Assembly: GCF_904846345.1 (NCBI RefSeq)
Contig: NZ_CAJHAJ010000010.1
Coordinates: 1-64,000 of the forward strand
Reading direction: 5' to 3'
Origin: Psychrobacter maritimus
Lineage (GTDB): Bacteria; Pseudomonadota; Gammaproteobacteria; Pseudomonadales; Moraxellaceae
Length of the DNA stretch: 64,000 nt
Positions 42,650 through 52,189 of this stretch are shown here, in pieces. Made by a program: the position numbers and the translations under genes. Below the pieces are notes generated by a model. That model was not told the origin of the DNA. It was given only the letters and a program-made list of their open reading frames with translations, and searched no databases. Position 1 is the first letter of the stretch; the number at the start of each line of letters is the position of its first letter.

Positions 42650-44851
42650 TTACGCAGCAGGCAAGGTAATGACAAAACGGGTCATTTTTCCAAGCTCAGT
42701 ATTAACGTTAAGCTTACCGTTGTGCTCTTTGACTAACGCCTTGATGACGTCTAAGCCCACACCGCGACCGCCATCTTCATCGGCTTGTTCTTTGGTTGAG
42801 AAACCAGAAGCAAACAAGGTTTTGAGCAGATCACCATGAGTCATCTGACTTGCCTCTTCTGCACCAAAGCGACCATCGGCAATCAGCTTATGACGAATAC
42901 CTTCATAGTCGATACCTTGACCGTCATCTTGCAAGGCGATGATTAAGTTTTGATTATCACGCTGCATCTCTAAGTCAATACTACCGATTGCAGACTTACC
43001 TGCTGACTGACGCGCTTCAGGTGATTCGATACCATGTACCACCGCATTACGTAACAACTGAATACTGATCTCTTTGATCGGTTGTTTGAGGCGTTCAGGG
43101 ATGTTTATATGTGCTAAATTATGGCCGTTTAGCTGTACTTGTTTGCCTTGTCTTACCGCAATATCTTTGGCAAAATCTTGATAATAAGATAAATACTCGT
43201 CATCTGACTCATCACTCAAATCAACTTCACTACCGCCATCGAAATTTATGCTAGTGGTAGCAACATCTGCTACTTGGGCTTGGCCAATGCTTGGTTGTGG
43301 CGCAGTCTTTATTGGCGCTACAGGGTTTGTACTACTGGGAGCTTTTGGCGCTGCCTGATTAATGCGTTCACCTAGCGTCTCAATGGTGTTCGAGAGGCTG
43401 AGTAAGTCATCCAAATGGACCGCTAGCGGCAAGAAGTTATTGCCCGATAGCTTGCCCTGATTTTGCAATGCATCAAGCTTGTCTTCCGCGTCTGACGCAA
43501 TTTTAGTGAAGCTATGCAGTTTTAGTGCTGATGCTTCGCCTTTTAAGCTGTGCATTTCGCGATAAATCGCATTAAGCTTACCTTCAAGCTCAAATTGCGA
43601 GCTACCAGGGTTTTTCAAAATATTGTTCATTTTATCGATATGAGCTTTGGTGTTATTAATAAACTCATTAATGATTTTTGGATTGACGTTTAAGATGGTG
43701 GTCAACATCTCAATTTGCATGTCATTTTGCGAACGCTCTTTTTCTAAGCGCTGTTCTAGATAAACGGCATCTGATACGTCATTAACGTTGACCAGAATGC
43801 GTGCAATGTCTTTATCTTCATAAACACGTGAAAACTTAAAGTCTAGGAAGCGGCTCGTGGTGCTCTCTTCGCCAGATGCATTGTGTAGCATAACTTTATG
43901 CAATGGGTTTAAAGAATCAACCAATTTTTCTTTAACGCGTGGGTTATACAATTGCTCGATAAACTGACGTGTGGTTTTCAGATCTTTGTCTGAAATACGA
44001 CCGCGTAGTACATCGGCAAAGTTCTCTCCTGCCAGTCTTTCTTCACCAATAATGCCATTTAAGGCTCGAGAATGCTGCTGACCAATATTCAAATCTTTAT
44101 CTAACAAGAATAGACCCGTATTGACGGTTTCCATGATTTCTTGTGTTTCGCGGCGAGCAGCCAATGCTTCCGCATCGGTATCACGCAAACGGCGTACAAA
44201 GAAGAATACGAAGATTAGGAAGTAAGCAAAAATAGCCGCAACACCTAATATCTGAATCAGACGTATGGTGTCTGCTTGGCGTTCTGCGTTGATAAACACT
44301 TCATTGGTAAGCTGGTCTAACGAATCGTTTATCAGGAGGCTTGAGGTTTTTGCCTGTTCAACCGCTTGAATCAATTCATCAGATGAATCGACCATGATGT
44401 TATCAGCGTCTTTTAGATAATTTTGAATCTTAGGCTCTAAAAGTAACCACTGCTCATTCGCCGCAGCAACGTTGGTTTGAGAGTTATTATTAATTTTCGG
44501 TAAATTATAGCTTTTGCCATCGACATCGGTAATTTCACCACCTTGTTCAATGGCAGTGATAGAGCTAGTAATAAGCGATGTATTTTGCTCCAAACGCTCT
44601 AATACTCTTTGGATATGCGGCGAGTTGGTGTCTTCACCGTAACTGCTATCTAAGTCAAATAAGTCTTTAATTACCGCTTGCGCGCTATTGGCGACTTGGT
44701 TGGTTCGATCAATTAAAACCGTGTTTCTTTCAAGCAAGCTTGAGGTATAAAAAGTAAACGCCAGCAAAGCGCCAATCAGCGATAAAAACAGTGCAATTGA
44801 AATAATCAGACTGTGATAGCGTTTATTGTCAGTATTATAGGTGGTTGCCAT
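42650..44851 (-). CDS. Membrane-anchored CheA-type histidine kinase without CheW-binding domain
   Basis: 733 residues. TM1 (about 14-36), a helical periplasmic part (about 37-197), TM2 (about 198-220), then a PAS-like region (about 235-370). An HPt domain follows with His434 in REMHSLKGEASALKL. After a Pro/Ala/Thr-rich linker comes a CheA-type HATPase: LLRNAVVHGIESPEARQSAGK, DDGQGID, LFASGFSTKEQ and GGRGVGLDVIKAL. The chain ends right after this domain, so the CheA P5 domain that docks CheW and receptors is missing, and no REC is attached. It therefore combines a two-TM sensor with CheA-style catalysis. Signalling is expected to run to the adjacent CheY-like protein. Follows the binding-protein gene by 12 bp. 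Confidence 0.9.
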   Translation of the reverse strand: MATTYNTDNKRYHSLIISIALFLSLIGALLAFTFYTSSLLERNTVLIDRTNQVANSAQAVIKDLFDLDSSYGEDTNSPHIQRVLERLEQNTSLITSSITAIEQGGEITDVDGKSYNLPKINNNSQTNVAAANEQWLLLEPKIQNYLKDADNIMVDSSDELIQAVEQAKTSSLLINDSLDQLTNEVFINAERQADTIRLIQILGVAAIFAYFLIFVFFFVRRLRDTDAEALAARRETQEIMETVNTGLFLLDKDLNIGQQHSRALNGIIGEERLAGENFADVLRGRISDKDLKTTRQFIEQLYNPRVKEKLVDSLNPLHKVMLHNASGEESTTSRFLDFKFSRVYEDKDIARILVNVNDVSDAVYLEQRLEKERSQNDMQIEMLTTILNVNPKIINEFINNTKAHIDKMNNILKNPGSSQFELEGKLNAIYREMHSLKGEASALKLHSFTKIASDAEDKLDALQNQGKLSGNNFLPLAVHLDDLLSLSNTIETLGERINQAAPKAPSSTNPVAPIKTAPQPSIGQAQVADVATTSINFDGGSEVDLSDESDDEYLSYYQDFAKDIAVRQGKQVQLNGHNLAHINIPERLKQPIKEISIQLLRNAVVHGIESPEARQSAGKSAIGSIDLEMQRDNQNLIIALQDDGQGIDYEGIRHKLIADGRFGAEEASQMTHGDLLKTLFASGFSTKEQADEDGGRGVGLDVIKALVKEHNGKLNVNTELGKMTRFVITLPAA

Positions 44852-44863
44852 CTTCAGTATTCC

Positions 44864-45736
44864 TTAATTCGTTTGCTGATTATTTGAAGTACTTTTGGTC
44901 GCAGGCTCAGTCGCACCTAGCCATTTTTCTTCAATTTCTTTAAATGTACCTTTTGCTTTTAGCTTGGTAATACCTTCGTTTACGCTCTTTATGAGCTTGG
45001 TATTTTCTTTTGCCATTAAAACGACCTGCTGTGCTGAAGGAGCATCTGCTGCTTCATAAGGTACAATCTTAACTTTATGTTCTGGATAACCTTTTATAAT
45101 GTATTGTAAAACTGGCATGTCATATAAGAACACATCAGTATTACCTTGAACTAAGTCCTGATAAGCCAAAAATGCAGTAGATCTTGAAACCAGTTCAACT
45201 GAACTGCCCATCTCTTTTAGAGTATCTTCTTCTTTAGAACCTTCTAGCGTACCTGTTTTTAGACCTTTGATATCGTTTAAATCTTTGATATCAAACTTTC
45301 CTTCCAAGTACATAATAGTAGCTGGATTAAAAAAGTAAGGCGTTGATAGACCATATCTAACTGCACGATCATCTTTATAAGAAATACCAGAAATAGCTAA
45401 ATCACGTTTTCCCGATTCCACGCTATCAAACATGTCCTGCCACGTTTCTTTATAGAACTCGACTTTAAAGCCTTGCTCTTCCCCAATGGCTCTAATCGAA
45501 TCAACATCAGTGCCTTGCATGTTGCCATAATCATCTTGAAATGAGAAAGGCGGTAAATCACCAGTCATCGCCACCTTTAATGTTGGTGCTGTATCAGGAA
45601 GTTTACTTACAAAATTGTCTTTATGTTCCGTTACTGTTGTACCAGATGCACTAGCATTATCTTGGGTAGAAGAATTTCCACATCCAAATAAGCCGACACT
45701 CAATATAACTGGTAACACTCGATATAATAGCTTCAT
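44864..45736 (-). CDS. Periplasmic amino-acid-type solute-binding lipoprotein
   Basis: 290 residues. Lipobox LSVGLFGC/GNSS (Cys about 19) marks a lipoprotein. The rest is a family-3 solute-binding fold: LKVAMTGDLPPFSFQDDYGNMQGTD at the start of lobe 1, DSVESGKRDLAISGISYKDDRA, and a C-terminal lobe ending IEEKWLG. No ABC permease or ATPase gene is nearby. Instead it is the first gene of an operon with a CheA-type kinase (12-bp gap), so it more likely senses a ligand for that kinase than feeds a transporter. AAGGAT lies upstream of the ATG. Confidence 0.9.
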   Translation of the reverse strand: MKLLYRVLPVILSVGLFGCGNSSTQDNASASGTTVTEHKDNFVSKLPDTAPTLKVAMTGDLPPFSFQDDYGNMQGTDVDSIRAIGEEQGFKVEFYKETWQDMFDSVESGKRDLAISGISYKDDRAVRYGLSTPYFFNPATIMYLEGKFDIKDLNDIKGLKTGTLEGSKEEDTLKEMGSSVELVSRSTAFLAYQDLVQGNTDVFLYDMPVLQYIIKGYPEHKVKIVPYEAADAPSAQQVVLMAKENTKLIKSVNEGITKLKAKGTFKEIEEKWLGATEPATKSTSNNQQTN

Positions 45737-46048
45737 CTCTTATCCTTAAGCCTCGATTTTGTTCTAAAAAAAATCAGTTATAAAAACAATTCTGTAAGTT
45801 CAAGCAAGGTATTAAAACACTTAATTACAGAAAATTACCTTAGATAATAATTGAGCAAGTCTACTATTGCAATAATTTTGTTTAGCTATAGCGTACATAT
45901 TTTTATATATGACAATAAGCGTATATAAAAATATTATGAATTATTGAAGTTATTGCTTTAGTGTTTAATAGACATACATCCATTAAAAATGGATATTTTA
46001 ATACAATAGATAGATAAAAAAGGAAAGATGGCATAAAAAGCAGACATA
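45737..46048. other. Spacer upstream of the signalling operon
   Basis: About 310 bp of AT-rich sequence. The promoter of the operon should lie here on the minus strand; a TATAAC about 45 bp upstream of the ATG has no good -35. Nothing else seen. Confidence 0.35.
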
Positions 46049-46090
46049 AAAAAAGTATTCAGGCATTTTCTACGCACTGAATACTTTTTT
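46049..46090 (-). terminator. Terminator after the Bcr/CflA transporter gene
   Basis: AAAAAAGTATTCAG (46049-46062) pairs perfectly with CTGAATACTTTTTT (46077-46090). Lies 35 bp after the transporter stop. Confidence 0.9.
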
Positions 46091-46125
46091 GTATAAGTTA
46101 AAATTAAATGAAATTTATCGGTTAA

Positions 46126-47385
46126 TTATTCCGCATTATCCAAATTCAAATTACGGTCTATTTGCCAAATTAAATAAGTACCAAGACTCATCAGCGCAAA
46201 CATCGCGATACCGATTTTCAATACCGGATTGACGGGGAATAAGTTTAATAATAAGCCGCCGAAGATACCAACCGAAAACATCAACGAGCCTTGTAGCGCA
46301 CTTGCCATACCAGCGCGGCGTTTTTGGAAAGCGAGCGCAATCGCCGATGCGTTTGGCTGCGTCAAACCTAAACCAGCAATACAGAAGAAAATACAGGCTA
46401 AAACCAGCGGCAACCATGCATCAGTACCAAAAACCACCCCTAATCCAAACAGTGCGCCAGCAGAGATGACTTGCATCATCGCACCAAAACGCAGAATACT
46501 CAAAATGCGGAAACGATTGGTCAGCCATTGATTCAGCTGGGTTAAACCCACAAACCCTGCCGCATTCATGCCAAACAACCAACCGAAATGTGTCGCTGAC
46601 ATACCATAGGTATCCATGATTAATTCAGAAGCAGAGCTAATATAGACAAACATCGCTCCCATCAGTAGTCCGCCACCAATCGCTGGATAATTAAAAGTCG
46701 GATCCTTTAATAAATCCCAATATTGGCTCAGCACTTCTTTGGCAGGACGAATATTACGATTTTCTTCGGTGAGCGTCTCAAAAAAGAAAAACTTGGTGAG
46801 CAGTAAGTTTAGCGTGCCAAAGGCCGCCAAAAACCAAAAGATAGAATGCCAACTAAAGAATTGTAAAAATATAGCACCCAATGACGGCGCTAATATCGGC
46901 GCTAAACCCATCACCAATATCATGATAGAAAAGGCTTTCGCCGTTTGCTTAGCAGTCAGGCGATCACGAATGGCAGCACGGGTAACAACCGCACCAACAC
47001 AAGCACCAAGCGCTTGCAACGTACGACCAACAAACAATACGTATTCATTATCGGTGGTGGCACAAATAATCGAGGCAATCACATATAAAGTCATGCCGAT
47101 ATATAAAGGTTTGACGCGTCCAACGCGATCACTGAAAGGGCCATAAAACAGCTGACCAAATACCAAACCGACAAAATAAGCTGGAACGGAATTGGCCATA
47201 AATGCAGTCGAGACACCAAAATCCTCTGCCATCGATGGTAATGCAGGCAAATACATATCAATCGATAATGGCCCGACTGCAACGATAAGCCCAAGCATCA
47301 TAATCCATGCAACAGGCAAATCGGCAGAGCGCACTCGGTCAGCAGCATTCGGTTTATTAGGCAGGGAGGATTTTGGAGCAGACAT
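46126..47385 (-). CDS. Bcr/CflA-family MFS drug efflux transporter
   Basis: 419 residues, about 12 transmembrane helices. MFS family with the Bcr/CflA pattern: motif VGPLSIDMYLPALPSMAEDFG in the first loop, YGPFSDRVGRVKPL (motif A) and FVGRTLQALGACVGAVVTRAAIRD (helix 4). It exports drugs such as bicyclomycin in E. coli by proton antiport; the substrate here is unknown. A hydrophilic N-terminus of about 20 residues precedes helix 1. No adjacent regulator. Own terminator downstream. Confidence 0.93.
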   Translation of the reverse strand: MSAPKSSLPNKPNAADRVRSADLPVAWIMMLGLIVAVGPLSIDMYLPALPSMAEDFGVSTAFMANSVPAYFVGLVFGQLFYGPFSDRVGRVKPLYIGMTLYVIASIICATTDNEYVLFVGRTLQALGACVGAVVTRAAIRDRLTAKQTAKAFSIMILVMGLAPILAPSLGAIFLQFFSWHSIFWFLAAFGTLNLLLTKFFFFETLTEENRNIRPAKEVLSQYWDLLKDPTFNYPAIGGGLLMGAMFVYISSASELIMDTYGMSATHFGWLFGMNAAGFVGLTQLNQWLTNRFRILSILRFGAMMQVISAGALFGLGVVFGTDAWLPLVLACIFFCIAGLGLTQPNASAIALAFQKRRAGMASALQGSLMFSVGIFGGLLLNLFPVNPVLKIGIAMFALMSLGTYLIWQIDRNLNLDNAE

Positions 47386-47673
47386 AATTAGACCATATGA
47401 TAGAGTGATTATTATTTTATTATTGATGCCTGATTTGTTTTGTAATTTTAATAAGCTTTTATTTTAAACCGAGCTTTGTTAAAAATGACTTCTACAAACA
47501 ATCATGCCTACTGACAGGCAGCGACGCAAGCAGACATTCAGGCAGCGACGCAAGCAGTCTAGAAAAACAGATAATGCTATATTGCACTATCTGCTTGTAA
47601 TTCAATAGACGCTTGATGTGAATAAAACAAACCTGTGTAACTAAAACAATCTATCAATACATGGCTAAATTTT
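47386..47673. other. Spacer with a 19-bp direct repeat
   Basis: 288 bp. Copies of CAGGCAGCGACGCAAGCAG at 47515-47533 and 47539-47557 are separated by five bases (ACATT). The repeat is more GC-rich than its surroundings. Nothing else seen. Confidence 0.6.
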
Positions 47674-48486
47674 TTAACGGAATTGACGTTTGCCAAAAGC
47701 GGTACTGGCTTGCTTGGCTTTTCTAAGCGCCAGTTTACGGTTGCGACCAAACATCATTTTTAACTGCCACACTTTTTCTTTATATAACGTGGTGGCTGGC
47801 TGCTGGAACATGGCATTGATAACGCGCTTACTTGCCAGCACCGCATCAGGTGAGCGCTCAGCAAACTCAGCAGCAAGCTTTTGTGCCTGCTGAAGTGGCG
47901 TCTCACTACAATGGCTAACCAAACCAAGCGCTTTGCCTTCCTCAGCATCCACGGTACGAGCCGTCATTGCCAGCTCCTTTAAGATATCAGCGCGTACGAC
48001 GCCAAAGCCTGATTGGGTTAAGCCCATGTCAGGTACGAGCCCCCACTTGGCTTCCATAATAGACAATTTGCATTCAGGATGGCTAATACGCACATCACAA
48101 GCCAGCGCTAGTTGTAAGCCTGCGCCAATACAATAGCCTTCTAACACGGCAATTACTGGCACAGGAACATCACGCCAAACCAAGCAGACGCGTTGAAATA
48201 AGCTTTGCCAAGGTTTAATAAGCTCCCATAACGCAAAGGCTTGGTTTTTGGGATGGTTTAAATCGCCTAGATCGATACCGGCACAAAACGTGCCTTCAGC
48301 GCCATTAAGAATCACTGCGCGTATACTTTTATCCTTACTGATACGACCAGCGACCGCTATCAACTCTTCGACCACTTTAAAACTCATGGCGTTCTTTTTT
48401 TCCGGTCGATTAATGGTCACCGTTAATATATTGTCATTGGCGCTGACTTGTAATGTCTCATACTGGTAAGTGGCAATAGCGTGCAT
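47674..48486 (-). CDS. Enoyl-CoA hydratase/isomerase (crotonase family)
   Basis: 270 residues. Crotonase fold acting on acyl-CoA thioesters. The oxyanion-hole pieces are NAMSFKVVEE with GTFCAGIDLGDL (about 60-75) and EGYCIGAGLQLALACDVRI (about 112-130). At the catalytic positions I see IMEAKWGLVPDMGLTQ; the acidic Asp is consistent with a delta3,5-delta2,4-dienoyl-CoA isomerase or hydratase, but the exact reaction is not decided. The ATG at 48486 has AAGGATG upstream; an in-frame start nine codons earlier is less likely. Stands alone. Confidence 0.88.
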   Translation of the reverse strand: MHAIATYQYETLQVSANDNILTVTINRPEKKNAMSFKVVEELIAVAGRISKDKSIRAVILNGAEGTFCAGIDLGDLNHPKNQAFALWELIKPWQSLFQRVCLVWRDVPVPVIAVLEGYCIGAGLQLALACDVRISHPECKLSIMEAKWGLVPDMGLTQSGFGVVRADILKELAMTARTVDAEEGKALGLVSHCSETPLQQAQKLAAEFAERSPDAVLASKRVINAMFQQPATTLYKEKVWQLKMMFGRNRKLALRKAKQASTAFGKRQFR

Positions 48487-48667
48487 AATCATCCTTAATA
48501 ATAAATAAAACAACTATAATGGTTGGGGCTCAGATTAATATTAACAGCCTTGCTTCAACCCTTCCTTATCAATAACTGACTGCTAGGGTATCGTTTATCA
48601 TCAAGACCATCCAAGTTCTATCTCAACTCTAGCTCAGTTTTGCCTCAGCCCTATAAAACCAGCTGCC

Positions 48668-51600
48668 TTAAATCATTTTCCATGTCATATCATTTTCACT
48701 TAAGCGGTGATAATTAAGCTGCGGATAAGCCGATAAATCCAGTGTTTGTAAGTTATTTAACGCGGTCAATAGTGCTTCATAATAAGGCTCGAGCATCGCA
48801 AATTGAGCGGGCGTGGTATGTTGGATATTTAATAAGCATTTATCCTCTAAATCTTGGCTGGCTTGCCGTAACTGCGGCACGCCCGTATAGCGACTGCCGC
48901 CTAAGATACGATGGGCAATTTGCGCAAGCGCACTGCGGTTGCGACTCTCCCATGCCTGCATCAACGCTTGCTTTTCATCATTAATGGTATCGAGCATCAT
49001 AATAATCAGCTTGGCAGCCAAATCGGGTTTATTGGCTGAACGCGTCAACGCATCTTGCCAATTTAAAATCTCCGAGGTATCAAGGGCGTTTGCGCCCAAG
49101 TTCGTATTACTTTGCCCTTGCGTTGTCTCTACAGTTTGCTCATCTTTAGCACTCTCTGTCATTTGATAGGGCGGATAAACCAATGGTGCTTGCCCCTGCC
49201 CTTGATAGCGCAAATTCTCATAGCGTGGCTTTTCATAGCGTGGCTTCTCGTAACGTGGTTGGGTTTCGCGCGGTGTTTCGCGTCTATAATCTTCACGCGG
49301 CTGACTGTCGCGCAAATAGTCGTCACGGATTTTTTTGAGCGATAAAGGTCGGGTGATTTTTGCTGGACTCATCGCGTCAGCATCTCTATGAGAATCAGCA
49401 TCGTGATGACTATCATCCCCTTTAACCATTGGATAAGTCGGCGCTGTCAGACCTGTATACGCCGTTAAAGAATCTTGCGTTAATGTATTGTTAAAATTAG
49501 AACTTGGTAAATCCGAGCTGGGCGAATTTTCAGCGTGTAAATCATCATTAGTAAGGGCGGTTATTGGCGGCACTGAAGTGGTACGACCAAGCCATTTTTG
49601 TAGCACTTGTAATAATTGTGGCTGGCTAATAGGCTTACCGACATAATCATTCATACCGCTAGCAATCAGCTTCTCGCGCTCATCAGCTAAGCCATGAGCG
49701 GTCAAAGCAATAATGGGAATATGATGATCAGGGGTTTCGATATTACGGATTTGCCGCGCCGCTTCATGCCCTGACATACGCGGCATTTGAATGTCCATAA
49801 ATATCAAATCAATGCTGTTTTTGTGCGCTGCATTGCCTTTATCATCTGTCGTAGCATCGTCAAGATGTAATGAGTTAACCGCTGATTTACTGACATCATC
49901 GCGGGCTTCAGCTTTAGATATTTGGGTCTTTTTCGACAGACTTTGTTTTTCAGTTTTAGCGGTTTTGATATGTTTGGTTTGCTGTTTACTGATGATTTCT
50001 ATCGCATCAAAACCACTACTGGCGGTAATCACATGGATACCAAGCTCACTTAATAGCGCATCAAGCACCAGTAAGTTTGGTAGATGATCGTCGACGGCTA
50101 AGACGGTAACGCCTTTCCAGCGCGGCTCTTGAACGCCACTCGGAGCGCTGCGCTTTTGCGTATCAAGCATCGCATAGAGCTGTCTTTTATCCAATGGCTC
50201 ATACAAAATATTGGCATGATAACGATTAAGCAGCGCTTGGTCGGCGGCAACTTGATAGCCAAATACTGCCAGCTTACCCTGATAATGCAGGCGAATTTGT
50301 TTGAGTAGCGCCATCATATCGTCTTGGGTGTCATCATCCACGATGACCCAATCCCAATAGTTGCCGCGCTCTTTGAGCGACTCAAGTACGCCCGGTAAAG
50401 AGTTTGCTTGGGTCAGGGTAATCGGTAAATGTTGTAAGCTGGCTTTCAGCACCTGTATCGATGCCGTATGATTGATCCAAACCAGCACATTAAACTCGTC
50501 TGTATCGCTGGCAAGTGGCGCGAGCACGGGCAGTTCAATCGTTTGCCCAGTCGCCGCTTCTAAAACATCGACATGGGCTGGCATCCGAAACCAAAACGTT
50601 GCCCCTTGGTTAGAGATGTTTTCTTGCACATTGTCATAAAAACCAATATCGCCGCCCATCAGCCGCGTTAGCTGCTTGGAGATGACCAGACCCAAGCCGG
50701 TACCACCATATTGACGCGTAATCGACGGATCGCCTTGGCTAAAGCTTTGAAAGAGCATTTTTTGGTCAGATAATGAAATCCCTTTACCGCTATCTTGCAC
50801 GCTAATCATTAAGTAATTGTCACGATGATCGTCTAAGCTAACGCGAACGACCACATCGCCGCTATCGGTGAATTTAATGGCATTACCGACGATATTGGTC
50901 AGTACTTGTTTAAGACGCAGGGCATCGCCGTTGATGCGCATCGGCACGTCGTTATAAAACAACACCGCCATGCGCAGCCCTTTTTCTGCAGAAACCGGCG
51001 ATAGCATATCGACGACATCATAAATGGTGTCATAAAGGTCAAACTCGTGACGATCAAGTACAAGCTTGCCCGCTTCAATCTTAGAGAAATCCAATACGTC
51101 ATTCACGAGTGCCAATAAATGCGCCGACGATTTACGGATGGTTTGCACGTACAAATCTTGTTCAGGATTAAGCTCGCCATGACGTGCCAGCAAATTAATA
51201 AAACCATCGATACTGTTTAAGGGCGTACGCAATTCATGACTGATATTGGCCAAAAATGCCGATTTTGCTTGGCTGGTTGAGATTGCCGCATCACGGGCAT
51301 TACGGATAGAGATATTTTGCATTTCCATCTCATCAAATGCCAAGCGCAAATCATCCTCGGTTTGCTCGGCATGGTCTTTTAAATCTTGGAAGCTAGCATG
51401 TAGACGACGTAAAGTCTTGACCAAATCTTGCTGTAATAAATTCAACTCACCATTCGATTCAACCGGAATAGGCTGATAAAGATTGTCTACATGGGTACGT
51501 TGTAATTGCAAACGCAGCTCGTAAATCGGCGCAATCCAACGTTTTGAATAGATATTTAAGCTTAATAACAAAATTAAAATGGTAAATAAGCCAGTAATCG

Positions 51601-52189
51601 CCAGCGCCATGGCAATACGATAACGGGCAATATAAAGCGGCTCGTTATCCATATCGACCATCAGCCACACTTGCTGCCCGTCAAACTCACCCAAGGTACT
51701 GCCGTAAGCTGTGCCAATAGGCGTGGGCTTTTGCGATAAAAAGCGCTCTGATGCATCTATCAGTGGCCATGCCTCATCGATACCATAGCCGACACTGGCC
51801 AGTACTTCATTGTTTTGATTGATAATGGCAATACGTTGGACATGCTGCTCCGACTGCATGCGCCCGAGCCTATCTTGAATACCTTCTAACGTCGCTATCG
51901 CTGCTTGTGACTTAGTATCTGTTTTGCTTTTACCGTCGCCTGTTTCTGTTTGCTGCTTTTCTTGCTGCTTTTCTTGCTCTAATAGTTCAGGGACGAGCTC
52001 CGCAATCGCCGGCGTATAACGAATCAGCACCGCCTCTGCCAATACTTCTTGTTCAGAATTACTGGCGCGCATGGTTTCATAAAACACCAAAATGCCACCC
52101 ACCGCTGCCAATAAACAAATCGGCAAAAACACCAATATAATCAGCTGACCATAAGCACTACTGGTATCAAAACGTTTTTTGTAAGCCAT
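48668..52189 (-). CDS. gacS: BarA/GacS hybrid histidine kinase
   Basis: 1173 residues. TM1 (about 14-36), a periplasmic sensor (to about 190), TM2 (about 192-213) and a HAMP-like linker. Then HisKA with SHELRTPLNS (His about 317), HATPase (NIVGNAIKF, DSGKGIS, GGTGLGL), a divergent receiver (about 520-640), a full receiver (about 700-870) with FMDIQMPRMSG, and a C-terminal HPt (AHRILGGSRYTG, His about 1090). GacS/BarA signals to GacA/UvrY and Rsm RNAs. The position just before cysM matches Pseudomonas. Odd points: about 55 extra residues inside the receiver between its second helix and third strand, and a repetitive RYEKPRYEKPRYENLRY linker. ATG at 52189 has GGAGAG upstream. Confidence 0.9.
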   Translation of the reverse strand: MAYKKRFDTSSAYGQLIILVFLPICLLAAVGGILVFYETMRASNSEQEVLAEAVLIRYTPAIAELVPELLEQEKQQEKQQTETGDGKSKTDTKSQAAIATLEGIQDRLGRMQSEQHVQRIAIINQNNEVLASVGYGIDEAWPLIDASERFLSQKPTPIGTAYGSTLGEFDGQQVWLMVDMDNEPLYIARYRIAMALAITGLFTILILLLSLNIYSKRWIAPIYELRLQLQRTHVDNLYQPIPVESNGELNLLQQDLVKTLRRLHASFQDLKDHAEQTEDDLRLAFDEMEMQNISIRNARDAAISTSQAKSAFLANISHELRTPLNSIDGFINLLARHGELNPEQDLYVQTIRKSSAHLLALVNDVLDFSKIEAGKLVLDRHEFDLYDTIYDVVDMLSPVSAEKGLRMAVLFYNDVPMRINGDALRLKQVLTNIVGNAIKFTDSGDVVVRVSLDDHRDNYLMISVQDSGKGISLSDQKMLFQSFSQGDPSITRQYGGTGLGLVISKQLTRLMGGDIGFYDNVQENISNQGATFWFRMPAHVDVLEAATGQTIELPVLAPLASDTDEFNVLVWINHTASIQVLKASLQHLPITLTQANSLPGVLESLKERGNYWDWVIVDDDTQDDMMALLKQIRLHYQGKLAVFGYQVAADQALLNRYHANILYEPLDKRQLYAMLDTQKRSAPSGVQEPRWKGVTVLAVDDHLPNLLVLDALLSELGIHVITASSGFDAIEIISKQQTKHIKTAKTEKQSLSKKTQISKAEARDDVSKSAVNSLHLDDATTDDKGNAAHKNSIDLIFMDIQMPRMSGHEAARQIRNIETPDHHIPIIALTAHGLADEREKLIASGMNDYVGKPISQPQLLQVLQKWLGRTTSVPPITALTNDDLHAENSPSSDLPSSNFNNTLTQDSLTAYTGLTAPTYPMVKGDDSHHDADSHRDADAMSPAKITRPLSLKKIRDDYLRDSQPREDYRRETPRETQPRYEKPRYEKPRYENLRYQGQGQAPLVYPPYQMTESAKDEQTVETTQGQSNTNLGANALDTSEILNWQDALTRSANKPDLAAKLIIMMLDTINDEKQALMQAWESRNRSALAQIAHRILGGSRYTGVPQLRQASQDLEDKCLLNIQHTTPAQFAMLEPYYEALLTALNNLQTLDLSAYPQLNYHRLSENDMTWKMI

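Noticed and set aside
41269-45736. A normal chemotaxis operon
   Set aside because: There is no receptor, CheW, CheR, CheB or flagellar gene, and the kinase lacks the CheW-binding domain.
44864-45736. Amino-acid ABC transporter binding protein
   Set aside because: No permease or ATPase gene is nearby; the operon context is signalling. Binding-protein fold is kept, transporter role is not.
47515-47557. Insertion sequence remnant
   Set aside because: The repeats are direct, not inverted, and no transposase fragment or target duplication is visible.
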